Positions 39,825 to 51,939 of a stretch of DNA of 64,000 bases are shown here, piece after piece. The DNA is from Jacaranda mimosifolia (taxonomy: Eukaryota > Streptophyta > Magnoliopsida > Lamiales > Bignoniaceae). A model generated the notes under the pieces. The model was not told the DNA's origin, made no database searches, and saw only the letters and a list, made by a program, of their open reading frames with translations. Position 1 is the first letter of the stretch, and every line of letters begins with the position of its first letter. Both the position numbers and the translations under genes were made by a program. The stretch covers positions 9,376,501 to 9,440,500 of the forward strand of contig CM032133.1 of assembly GCA_018894105.1 (NCBI GenBank), written 5' to 3'.

Positions 39825-42800
39825 TGTTGGAATAGTGCCCCGCAAGCCAATTAGATTGGCCTTGTAAACTATTTTCTTGTAAGATAATTTTGATTGAATG
39901 ATATTCTTTATATGGCCATCTTCATCTCATGTTCATTATTACTACACTGGCATTTGGATGTATCCCTTAGATCACACAAGACTACGAGACTTGATCATGC
40001 ACTTGGTGCTGATCATGGAATAAGTCTTATACAGTTGTGATTTTAAAATCTTCCAAGTCATGGGATCTTAAGAGATGGGCCATCTAAGATCCGGATAGAC
40101 TTGCACTAACAATGCATAAATCCAAGGGTTGGATGTTGCTCCGTTCTATGAGCAATCCCATATGAGATATGGATGCATGTTAGTGGGTTCTTGTTAGAGA
40201 ACAAGGTACTGAAGGCCCACATAAAGAATTCACTAGATAGCTAAAGTGGCAAGTTCTCCAGCTTACACTAGTGCATATTATTAGTCCTTTGACTTGAGGA
40301 TCCATGGTAACCTTGTGGTTAGATCCTCATGCTTTTACTCCTCCCTGGTCACCTAGCGGGCTGTTCGAGTGGTGATTGGGCATGAGCTACTTAGATATGG
40401 AGGTTTGTGAGATCCAAGATGGAATTTGACTCCTCATCTTTGTGAAGGGCGAGTGCATCTCCTATATATTCTATATTGATCAATTTCAAGAAATCCTTGC
40501 GAAGGTAGTATAACAATTTAGAAAAGGAGTTTTCCAAAGATGAGGTCATAAAGGGAATCAAATATTGGGAATAGAAACATAGCATCGAGGCTATTAAGGA
40601 GGCATCAAATATATTTCCCTAGGCTTCTTTCGGGAGATAGGAGACGGAAGGACCGTATTTGCATAGTACGTGTAGAGCTAGAATGGTTCTCCAAAAGTAA
40701 TTATTTCAGCTAATTAGTTGGGCTCCATGGGCTTGAGGTTGGACATTGACCATGGAGATTGGGAACTCTTTAATTAATGGAGATTAATTGAATTGAGTCG
40801 ATTAGTTTAAAGGAGTTTAAACTAAAATGAATATTTGATATTCAAAAGTCACAAAGAGTTATAAGCTAATGTCTAAGAATGGTAGAATCCAAAGATTGAA
40901 AAATAACTATGCCACTCAAGAAAAAGAGGATCTAGACATGCTATAGCTTTAGATTAGGAATAAGAATTACCTCTTGTAGCTCAAAACAAGGAGAAAATCA
41001 AGTATCTCTCTCGGATCCAGAAACTATCTGGAATCAGTACAGCGGAAAAGCGGCAACCTTTGGCCTGGTTATATTGCTCCAAAAATCACTAAATTAAATA
41101 TAAAACACATCCACACACTGAGGAAGCTACTGTGAAAAAATTGGAGCAAAAATCCTTTTGGATCGCTGCATTAAAATTCACCAATGTAGAGCTATTGCAT
41201 TGGATCTCCAAAATTCAGCAAGTCAAATGCCTTGTCTCTATTGATATGATCCGCACCCCAACCATTCTTCCAATTTCCCCTCACTAGAAGATGGAGTTAG
41301 AGAGGAGAAATGAGGTACCAATTTTCAAGTTGGGAAGAAGAAGGAATGCAAAGCTTAACACATTATGCAATGCATGGAGAGAGAGAGTTTTGGAGGGAAT
41401 GCAATGAATCTAATCTTCACACTTTCATCAATGTGTAGTTTTTAATTTTCTCACCCTATATATCTATATATATAGGGTGGAAGGTGTGATGCTATTTGGC
41501 ATCACAACTTTCTCAAGGTGACCGCTCATGTGGCATGCCAAGTTGGCAAATTCAAATTCAAGTCTTACTTGAATTTCATGTGCATTTCATTACATTTGGA
41601 ATCTAATTCCAAATTAATTAAGATGATAATTTAAAGGAAAACTCCTTTTACATTTTTCCTCCAAAAAGTATTCTTCCTATTAATTAAATTAAACACTTTA
41701 ATTTAATTAATTAACCTTTGATTTAACTCTTAAAACAAACAAGCTTAACGTTCAAGCTTAAACTAGTCAACTTAACTCTTTAAGTCAACTTGACCAATTG
41801 ATGGTCAATATGGCACCATCCTTAATTATTGGTCTAATTTAACTCTTTAAATTAGTTGATTAATTTAACACTTAAATTAATCAAGCCAAAATTGACCATT
41901 GAATTGGTTCTTTGAAAATCGGTCACCAAAGGGTGAGTTTTTCTAACATTTAGAAAATTGCTCTGCCAATTTTGGAAGCTAATTAGTTTTTGTGTGTGGC
42001 CCAATAGGTTCTACCATTCATTGGACATAGGCTCACAACTCTTTGTGAATTTTGAATATCTTATACTCATTTTAGTTTAAAACTCCTTTTAAATTAATCA
42101 ACTTAATTCAATTAATCTCATTAATTGAAGAGTACCTAATCTCTATGGTCGATGTCCAACCTCAAACCCATGGAGCCCAACTAATTAGCCGAAATGAATA
42201 TTCTAGAGAACCATCATAGCTCTACGCATACCATACAAATACGGTCATTTTGTCTTCTATCTCTCAAAAGAAGCCTAGGGCAAGATATTTTTCGGTTCCC
42301 TAATAGCCTCGATATTATGTCTCTATTCTTAATGTTCGATTTCCTTGTGTGACCTCATCTTTGGAAAACTCTTTTCCCAAATTGTCACACCACTTTGTGC
42401 AAGGATTTCTTGGAATCGGTCATTATAGAATACATAAGAGATGCACTCGTTCTTCACAAAAATGAGGAGTCAGATTCCATTTTGCATCTCACAAACCTCC
42501 ATACCAAGTTGCTCATACCCAAGTTCAACCAGAAAGACTCGCTAAGTGGTCAAGGAAGAGTCAAATCATAAGGACCCGGCACAAGGTTACCATGGATCCT
42601 TAAGTCAGATGACTAATAATATGCACTAGCATAAGCAGGAGAATTAACCACTACTGACTTGGCACTATAGCTATCTAGTGGATTCTCCGGAGGGTCTTCA
42701 GTACCTTTTTCTCTAACAAGTACCTACTAACATGCACTCGTATCTCATATAGTTGCTCATGGAATGGAGCAATATCCAACTCTTAGATTTATGCATCTTA

Positions 42801-43487
42801 GTGCAAGTCTATTCAGATCTTAGATGCCCCGTCTCATAAGATCTTATGACGTAGAAGATTTAAGATCATAATTGTGTAAAACTTATTCCATGGTCATAGA
42901 ACCAAGTCCCGTAATCGTAAGTGATCTAAGGGCTTCATCTAACTGCAAGTGAAGTAATAAAGAGCATAAGATGAAGATGGCCATATAAAGAATATCACTC
43001 AATCAAGATTATTTTTCAAGAAAATAGTTTTTACAAGGTCAATCTAATTGGCTTGTTGGGTACTATTCCAACAATTGGTGTGTGGATCATATTATTAGAG
43101 GCAAGACATTTGGATTGCTTGCTTTTGGAAGATACACTATCATGGTAGTCCGCTTAGCGAATTCTTTATAGCATTTCCCCATGGATTTTTGAGCTAAATT
43201 TCTTATAGTAGCTTCATTAAGGAGTTGAGAAGATGCTACAATTTGTTTGGAATTTTTGGAGTAGTCTAGATTGGGCAAAAGTTGCATCCAATCCGCTATG
43301 CTACTGTGTGATAGTTTCTGGATTGAAGGAGTGTTCTTTATCATTCCTTTGGATTTTTGCTATCAAGGTAATTCTCCATCCAAATCTAAATCACGAGCAT
43401 ATTTAGATCTTTGTTTGCACGTGTAGCCTAGTTTATTTCAGTTTTAAAAGTTTTTATAATTGAATCCTAGTGCTATATGTGCTTTCA
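39825..43487 (+). mobile_element. left LTR of a Ty1/copia element, split by an inverted LTR
   Basis: The LTR begins TGTTGGAATAGTGCCCC at 39825 (preceding ATTTA may be the target duplication). It ends in CA at 43487, two bases before the primer site. Its native parts are 39825-40896 and 43074-43487, about 1.5 kb. The first 1.03 kb matches the right LTR pieces at 49335-49792 and 60837-61394. The middle is a separate inverted LTR (40897-43073). By eye the paired LTR starts differ at roughly one base in ten, mainly transitions, so the insertion is old. Confidence 0.88.
40897..43073 (-). mobile_element. related copia solo LTR, inverted, nested in the left LTR
   Basis: Read on the minus strand it starts TGTTGGAATAGTACCC at 43073 and ends near TTTTTCA at 40897, about 2.18 kb. 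Its first 1.05 kb is clearly homologous to the first part of the host LTR, so the two form a large inverted repeat (about 39825-40893 against 42010-43073). A TATA-rich core (about 41458-41475) and polyadenylation-like sequences fit an LTR promoter. ATTG occurs on both sides (40895-40898 and 43074-43077) and may be a target duplication, though this is imperfect. No internal region remains, so it is a solo LTR of a related subfamily. Confidence 0.7.
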
Positions 43488-43489
43488 AA

Positions 43490-43501
43490 TGGTATCAGAG
43501 C
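43490..43501 (+). promoter_or_regulatory. primer binding site of the copia element (initiator tRNA-Met)
   Basis: TGGTATCAGAGC, starting two bases after the LTR, is the standard plant copia primer site complementary to the 3' end of initiator tRNA-Met. It fixes the element on the plus strand. Confidence 0.95.
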
Positions 43502-45466
43502 CTAATTCATGCTTTGATTTTGATTTTTGATTGATTGATTGATTCATGTGATGGATCGATCAAAATCACCAAATTCTCGATTCATATGATGGATTGGAGT
43601 GTTTGGACGATGTTGTATGTGGCTCCTTGATTGATGAATTGAAAGCATGTTATTATGTGTTTTAAGTGTTAATTCGTATCATTAATATGTTTTAATTCAT
43701 AGCTTCTAATGTTGAATGTTGATTTAGCATTAGTTGATGTTATATGTTGATATACCTATCGTTGATGGCTTTAAAGAGTTTTGGTCATTTTTTGGATCTA
43801 ATTTGATTGGAGTTTGTTGGAGATTTTTTTGAGAATGTGATTCTTACTTTAACTTGTTTTTTGAAGCATGATTGAGCACTTGAAATTTAAGTTTTAAAAG
43901 GTGTTTTAGATCTAAAATTTCATCTATAATGTGTGATATTTTTTGGTGCACAAAAGTTGAACCAAAAATAGCTTGAATTTGTCCTAACCCCTAAAACAAG
44001 GGTGCTGCTGAGCCATGGCAGTGCATAGGTAAGGTAGCGACCGAGAGCTGCAACCCAACCATGCACAAAGCCTCGACCAACAGCACCTGGTTTGGGTTGG
44101 GTGAGTTTTGAGCCTTCTTTTTGGCTTCTTTAGGTGATCAAAAATGTTTTGAACCACACATATTAGATGCACAGGTGTTGTGCAAGTTCTCAAAATTATG
44201 TTTGACATTTTTTATTGCTTCTAAAACTTTTTTGAAGTTATTCTCCAATTTTTTTGCATAATTGTTATACTAGCTCTTGCTTGGCTAATTATTTGTTTAT
44301 GAGATAAGCATTTAATTATTGGAATTGAATGTCAATTCTAGATTTATTTATTGTTTATTTAATTGTTAAATGCATGATGAATGAATGTGGATGATCATGA
44401 GCTTTAATATTGATTTTATTTGTCTCAAGTTGTTGAAATGGGTTTTATTAAATTGGGGCTTGCATGCCTCTTAATTTCTACCTTGTAAATGTTATAGAGT
44501 AGAATCATTAGGAGTGAGGATTCCTTTCTCATGTTTGTAAATGTTACAAGGAGTAAAGATGACCATTGGAGGCATGGAGAGTTTTGAAGGCCCGTGAATG
44601 TATGGGATACACTCATGTAATAACTAGATTTAATCAACCTACTTAAAATCAACTATGTGATGCAATTATGGCTCTAAGTGCATCACTTGGTTAAGCTCAT
44701 GGTCATCCCACCCTAGGAGCATGCTAGGCATATTTACTTATTTATGCTTTCCATATCCTATCAATGTATGAGATGCATGGTTAGGATATAGAAAACCTAA
44801 CTAAGAAGATAAAATGATGAGATCTTTGCAAGCAAAAACCCTCTACTTAGAATATCTAAGTGTTTTCAAATATTAAGTCAAAATGGATATGAATTAAAAA
44901 AGTTTTAATTAATCTATGCCTTCTACCAATAGTATGTGGCATTATGATGCTGCTATCACTTGTGTGATGTCTCACGAGTTGTGGGCCACACTTATAGTGG
45001 AAAGTTGTGACCATATACTTAGTATATGATGCACCTTTAATTTGAGAACCTCTATGCATTGGCACACGAGTCGTGGGATGTCGTAAAGCTATCTCGAATC
45101 AAAGTTTGATTGGTAAGTTCGATTTAACACCAAGAAATATAGATGTCACACGAGGCGTAGGTCTACATGAAAAGTGAGGCAAAATATATCAAGAGTTACA
45201 TGAGATGCAATTAGCAAAAGTTACTTACCTTTCGATTGTTTGTGGATGTCTCATGAGTTGTGGGTCCACTTACAAGTCCTTAGGATCTTAACTCTCACTA
45301 GGAAATGAGATTTCCCAAATTCTTCTAAAGGTGTGAAGGATTTAATAAAATAGTGGGAGAAAAATATGTTTGAAAGACCATAAACATGTTTTCAATATCA
45401 AAATTCAATCTTATGCTTACACTATTTTTTCGCCTCTTGTAGATTTTTGAAATCTTCAAAAAGAAA
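43502..45466 (+). other. untranslated leader of the copia element
   Basis: About 2 kb lies between the primer site and the first gag codon, long for copia. It is AT-rich with no plausible gene. Within 44968-45275 a motif of the type GATGTCTCACGAGTTGTGGG recurs four times in diverged form (about 44968, 45065, 45145 and 45248). Confidence 0.65.
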
Positions 45467-48400
45467 ATGACTAAAAATCTACTCACAAGTATTTTGGAAA
45501 CTAGTAAACTAACCCAGCTAAACTTCTGTGATTGGTTGAGAAACTTTAAGATTATACTTGACTCTGAAAAGAGGACCTATGTCCTAGATTAAAGTCTGCA
45601 GAACACATTGGGTAATGATGCCACCGATGAGGCTCGTGAATTGTTCTCTAAATTTATAGATGATGATCTATAAATTAGATACCTCATGATGACTTCTATG
45701 ACTAATGAGCTCAAAAGACTCATGCTTGTGAGATCTATAAACACCTACAAGAGTTGTATGGTGTAAAAACTAGGCATGGAAGGTTTACTTTATCTAGAGA
45801 GCTCTTTAGGTCGAAGATGGTAGAGGGTTCAAGTGTCTATGATCACAGGCTTAAGATGATTAGGCTTATCAAAAAGCTTAGACAATTTGATGTGATCATG
45901 GACAATAACCTCTACATGGATTTGATCCTCCAGTTATTACCCCCATCATTTGACTAATTCATTATGAACTTTAATATGTCCAAGCAAGAAGTGATGATTG
46001 AAAAATTGGTGAATATGATGGTGACCGCCGATGCGACATTGAAAAAGGTAAAACCTCTTATTCTTGTTTCTTCCTCTAAGTCGAGAGGCCCTAAGGGTCT
46101 AAGAAATGGAGGTAAGAGAAAAAAGAGTTCTTCCTCAAAAGGGAAGAAACTGTGCTAGGGGGAGGGGTCAAGAAAAGGCTAAAATCGATGCATGCTGTTT
46201 CTACTATGGCAAAAAGGGATATTGGAAATGGAATTACAAAGCTTACCTTACAACCCTTGAGAAGGGTATGTACATTATTCAAGTGCATTTATCGACTAAT
46301 TCTTCCTCATAGGTATTCGATACCGCATATGGTTCTTACCTTTGTAATTCGTTACAGGGGATGGAAAGAAGAAATAGTCTTCGTGAAGAGGATATGATCC
46401 TCTGCCTAGGAAATGGAACAAGAGTTGCCGCTATGTTCCAAGGTGTAATCAAGTTAGACTTGGGGAATACTTGCATTGTACTTGATCTAGTTTATTATGT
46501 ACCTAATCTTGTTAAGAACATTATTTCAATTCCCGTTCTTAATAATGAAGTATATGATTTTTCTATATCAAGTGGGATGTTGAAGTCATTAAAAAATGGT
46601 TCTTTGATTGCTCAAGGTACATTAAATAATAGATTGTACATACTTGATTCTCTACCTTCACTAATGCACATTCAATCAAGTAAAAGAAAATTAGATAACC
46701 AAGAAAATGCTATTCTTTGGCATGCAAGACTTGGACATATTTCTAAAAATAGGATGAACAAGTTAGAAGCTCTCAAAGCACTAATTATTAGTGGCATTGA
46801 GGACCTTCCTACTTGTGAATCTTGTTTGAAGGAAAAAATGACCAAGGCTCCTTTTGTAGGACAAACGGAGCGCACCAGAAATCTTTTAGATTTGATCCAT
46901 ATGGATGTTTTTGGCCCACTAAGAGTTAGTGCGAGAGGAGGCTATTCCTACTTCATTACCTTTACCGATGATTATAGTCGGTTCACATATATGTATCTTA
47001 TGAAGTACAAGTCCTAAGACTTTGAAAAGTTCAAAGAGTATAAGAGTGAAGTGGAAAAGCAAAAGGAACTCAGTATTAAAGCTATTTGATCAGATCCAAG
47101 GGGAGAATATTTAAGTACCAAATTCTTAGATTATCTAAAAGAGAATAGGATTCTCTCTCAATGAACTCCACCTAGCACATCCCAACACAATGGAGTAGCC
47201 AAAAGAAGAAATTATACCTTGTTGGACATAGTATATTCTATGATGAGCTTTTTCGATGTGTCCATAACCTTTTGGAGATATACCTTAGAAACAATGGCAA
47301 AACTACTAAATGTAGTACTTTCAATCGGTGCCAAAGATGCCGCATGAGATGTGGTATGGAAAAGCACTCTCTTACCATTACCTCAAGGTTTGGAGATCTC
47401 TCGCCTACGTGATACGGACAGTAGGGACAAGTTGGATAGTAGATCCACTCTGTGCAAGTTTGTGGGATACCCAAGAGAGTCTTTGGGTTGTTATTTTTAT
47501 GATTCCTTGGAACGAAAGGTGTTTGTTTCGAGGAACACCACCTTTTTGGAAAAAAGATTTTTTATTGGATAGAAATGGCATTATTGTTGAACTTGATGAA
47601 GTTCAAGATGATCATCAAATTCCACAAGCAATGGAAACAAACAAGAACTATAGCCTCACACATAAGCTCTGAGAAGGTCGGACCAAATCAAGAAGCAACC
47701 CGAAAGCTTCAAATTCCTTCATGAAATGGGCCAATCGGATAATGATTCAAAAATGTATGAGAAAGCTATGTTGGACATAAACTTGGGATATTAGCTTGAC
47801 GCCATGAAATCCAAAATAGACTCCATGTACTCCAACAAAGTATGGACTTTGGTAGATCCACCAAAAGGAATAGTTCCCATTGATTGCAAGTGGATCTATA
47901 AGTGAAAGCTAGGAATTGATGGAGAGGTAATGACCTTTAAGGCGCGACTAGTGACAAAAGATGACACTCAAAGACCCGGTATCGATTTTGAGAAAACCTT
48001 TTCGCCGATCGCAATGCCTAAGTCCATTTGGATTTTACTTGCCACAGCTGCATATGATGACTATGAGATATGACAAATGGATGTGAAAACTGCTTTCCTT
48101 AATGGAGATGTTGAAGAAGAAATATATATGGAGCAACCACAAGGTTTTACATCCAAGGGGAATGAGCGAATAGTTTGCAAACTCTAGAGATCCATTTATG
48201 GACTCAAACAGGTATCCCAAAGTTAGAACATACATTTGGACAAGACAGTCAAATCATTTGGCTTTATCAAAGATGTGTATGAACCATGTGTGTGCAAAAA
48301 GGCTAGTAGGAGCAGTGTACTGTTTATTGTACTTTATATCGATGACATCCTTTTTATTGAGAATGAGGTTGGAATGTCAGAGTGTACTAAAGCGTGGCTA

Positions 48401-49320
48401 TCTATTCAATTCTATATGAAGGATTTGGGAGAAGCATCCTATATATTAGGAATACATATCTATAGAGATAGATCGAGGAGGATGCTAGGGCTTTCCCAAA
48501 CCTCGTACATTGACAAGATACTAAAGAGGTTTAGTATGGAAGAATCCAATAGGGGATTCCTTCCCATGGGATATGACATTTTTCTCTCCAAGTCTATAGC
48601 CCTTACGACTGACGACAAGAGATTAAGAATATCCCACACACCTTATGCATCTGCTATTGGGAGCATAATGTATGCAGTTCAATGTACAAGATCAGATATG
48701 GCACATGCTCTAAGTATTACGAGCCATTTCCAATTCAATCCCGGTGAAAGTCACTGGATAGCCGTAAAAGAAATCCTTACGTACTTGAGAAAGATTAAGG
48801 ACTCATTTTTGGTATACAACAGTGAAGAATTGAAACTCGAGGGTTTTTCAAATTCTAGTTTCCATTCTGATGTAGATGACCTAAAATTCACTTCTTGATT
48901 TATATTTTGCCTCAATGGCAGCACAGTGAGTTGGAAGTGTTCCAAACAAGACACCAAGATCGACTCTACCACAGATGCAGAATATATTGTGGCTTCAGAA
49001 GCTGCGAAGGAAGGTATTTAGATGAAAAACTTTATTTAAGAGTTGAATGTAGCGCCTAATATTACTAAGCTAATGGTTGTCTTCTGTGACAACAACGGGG
49101 CGTAGCATAAGCTAAAGAGCTAAAATATCATCAACGATCCAAGCACATATTGAGGCGATATTATTTGATCTGGGAGATCATTGATATAGGAGACATTTCA
49201 GTAGAGAGAGTTGCCTCAGAAGAGAATATAGCAGATCCACTGACTAAACCCCTATCGCAAACGGTCTTTATAGGACATCTTGAGAAGATGGATCTCAAGG
49301 CCATGGGGAATTGGCTTTAG
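45467..49320 (+). pseudogene. Ty1/copia Gag-Pol polyprotein remnant
   Basis: The start MTKNLLTSILETSKL (45467) opens a Gag of UBN2 type. It is followed by a zinc knuckle at 46196-46237, a protease/pre-integrase region (46361-46800, LWHARLGHISKNRMNKLEA), the integrase core (HMDVFGP, FTDDYSRF at about 46890-46985, and NGVAKRRN at about 47190), reverse transcriptase (YIDDILF, 48335-48355; YGLKQ near 48195) and RNase H (TDAEYIVASEAAKE, about 48970). It ends in the usual IADPLTKPL (about 49225) before a stop at 49320. Order integrase before reverse transcriptase makes it Ty1/copia. It is broken by many in-frame stops and several frameshifts. Three of four zinc ligands are Tyr and the integrase catalytic Glu is Lys (codon 47201-47203). 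It is inactive. Confidence 0.93.
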
Positions 49321-49334
49321 GACAAATGGGAGAT
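49321..49334 (+). promoter_or_regulatory. polypurine tract of the copia element
   Basis: GACAAATGGGAGAT stands directly before the right LTR and directly after the pol stop. It is the expected plus-strand priming site. Confidence 0.8.
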
Positions 49335-49792
49335 TATTGAAATAGTACCCCACAAGGCAATTAGATTAGCCTTGTAAACTATTTTCTTGTAAGATAATTT
49401 TGATTAAATGATATTCTTTATATGGCCATCTTTATCTCATGTTCATTGTTACTTCACTGGCATTTGGATGAAACCCTTAGATCACACAAAACTACAAGAC
49501 TTGGTCACTCACTGGGTGGTGATCATGGAATAAGTCTTACACGGTCTTGATCTTAAAATCTTTCAAGTCATAGGATCTTATGAGATAAGACATTTGAGAT
49601 CCGGATAGACTTGCACTAATGATGCATAAATCTAATGGTTAGATATTGCTCCGTTCCATGAGCAATCCCATATGAGATATGAATGCATGTTAGTGGGTGC
49701 TTGTTAGAGAACAAGGCACAGAAAGCCCACCCAGAGAATCTATTAGATAGCTGAAGAGGCAAGTGCTCCAATTTATGCTATTAGTCCTTTGA
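49335..49792 (+). mobile_element. right copia LTR, first piece
   Basis: This begins TATTGAAATAGTACCCC, a transition-mutated form of TGTTGGAATAGTGCCCC, and follows the left LTR to the words 'ttagtcctttga'. There the 11-kb gypsy-type element is inserted. The LTR resumes at 60837 with 'cttgaggatccatgg', exactly as the uninterrupted left LTR reads near 40280. Confidence 0.92.
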
Positions 49793-51939
49793 TGTAGCAC
49801 CCCACTCAGGGTAACCCTGAGTTGAGATGTCACTAATTCAGACTTAAATCGTAACGTACAATATGTCTTATAGGCCCATAAAATTCCAAAACTCATCGAA
49901 GATAGTAACATGCTTCAACTTAAGCAGACCTCATAAAAGCACTATATACATGCCATAAAAATCCATAACATTCAACATAATATATACAAACTGCAGATCT
50001 TTAGTTCAACTTACATTTCATAACATCTATAAGTTATAGCATACTACCTAGGTGAACCAGCAAGCACATATAAACACCTAGTCGATTACAGAGCATATAT
50101 TCTCTCGTCCAAGCCTGAAATCCATGACCGTCACTTAGACATGTTCGAGAAAATCAAGAATAATACGAGAGGGTAAGTCCAAAGGACTTAGTGAGGGATA
50201 AAATTCAGTTACTAGAACATAGGGCTCTGCTGACCAAGAAATAATTCAACAGATCACAAACTATTAAGACAATGTAAACAAGATGTGAACGTATCAGAAA
50301 CATGAGCGTTATCAAATTCAACAAACAGGGATCTCTAGGTCAAAGCTTAACAAGTAGGTACTAGTCCGAGAGTAGTTACCATCGACGCGAACAGCCTGAG
50401 GTCATCTCAACCGTTTTACTACGAGAGGTCACCATCGGCCTGGTAATCTCAATCTGTGTACTACAGGTGGCATTGTCGAATGGTTCAGCCCAGACAACAG
50501 CCCGATCTAGACCAAGAAACTACACCATCGTTATTGCTCCATGAACAGATTACAAATAATCAAAATACAGTTGAAACAAAACAATCTGAGTAACATATGC
50601 AATCTAATGAATCAGAACATGACATCCATATCAAATTCTCCTTATACTGGTCAATGCGGACATAACAACATATCCCGAGCATAATAGCTAGGAAGAACTT
50701 AACGGTACGTCCCAAGCACCATAGCGGGGATCAACTTAACAGCATGTCCCAAGCTCAACAGCTGGGAAAAATAGTCCAAAATTTATCCTATATAACAAAA
50801 CAAGTAATAATAAATGCCAGCAAGGCCATACGATCGAAATACAGAATGGTAGCAGATATGGAATGGTAACAGATAAAAAAATAGTAACAGATAAAAGAAT
50901 GATAACAAATAATAAAACAATAACCAATAACCAAACAGTAACTGATAACAGAACGGCAATAGATACAAAACAGTAATAGGTAATAGAACGGTAACAGATA
51001 ACAGAGAATAGTTCTAGGTGCCAGAACATATGTATAAAGATCTTATCAGAAGCACAGTCAACAGAACAACCCTCACAGGGGTATACACATTAATTTATGG
51101 ATAACAATCGAGATCTCAAGCATTTCACTGATTCAATAATTAAGATGCAGTGCAGTACATAAATCAGTTTAACCCTATCAGGGATTCACCATAATCAACA
51201 TATAGGTTTATTCAAGTGCCAGATTAATAGATCCTCATAGAGCATACAAAACAAATACCCGAGAGGTTAGACCTTCACCTTAATAGCCTCAACAATGATA
51301 CCACTACCTATTGGCCTACGAGACCCAGTTTTTCGTCACCTAACCAAAAAAATATGTTCCCTATCAGAATCCTCATTCGATCTTATAATTATAATTACAC
51401 AAATAATGGTCTAAAATCGATACTACTCAGTTAATATGGTAATTTAGGGTTCGATCGGCATTATCATTATGGAACGCTCTAATTACGCCATTAAAACGAA
51501 AATATTTACAGGTTTCATTTTGGTTTCGGTAAAAATGACATAATCAGGTCCTTTATTACATATTTAACCTCGACACATTACACCAAGTCAATAATAGCAG
51601 TCTAATTATCTTAAATAACCCAATTTGTCAACCTAAGTCTCAAGTCCATAAAATTAGAGTTTTAATCCTTTAATTAACTCAATTAACCAAAACTTAACAT
51701 ATAATAATACAAATCTGGGCCCACTAACTCACATAAAGTCCATGCATGTCTATTTCTATCATTCCATACATATTTCTTAACAAATATTCCAAAATACAAG
51801 AATTACAAGAATTTAACGGTATAAAACTTAAACCTAATCCGATCATTACCTAAGATTTCTCAACTGAAACTTTAGAATCACAAGCCAAGGACACGCTCAC
51901 AATTTTCGTGATGAGGTGAAGATTCCGCCTTAGCACCAC

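Noticed and set aside
43984..44208. 74-codon minus-strand frame in the copia leader
   Set aside because: It lies antisense in a retrotransposon leader, with no domain. It is probably a by-product of a locally GC-rich segment.
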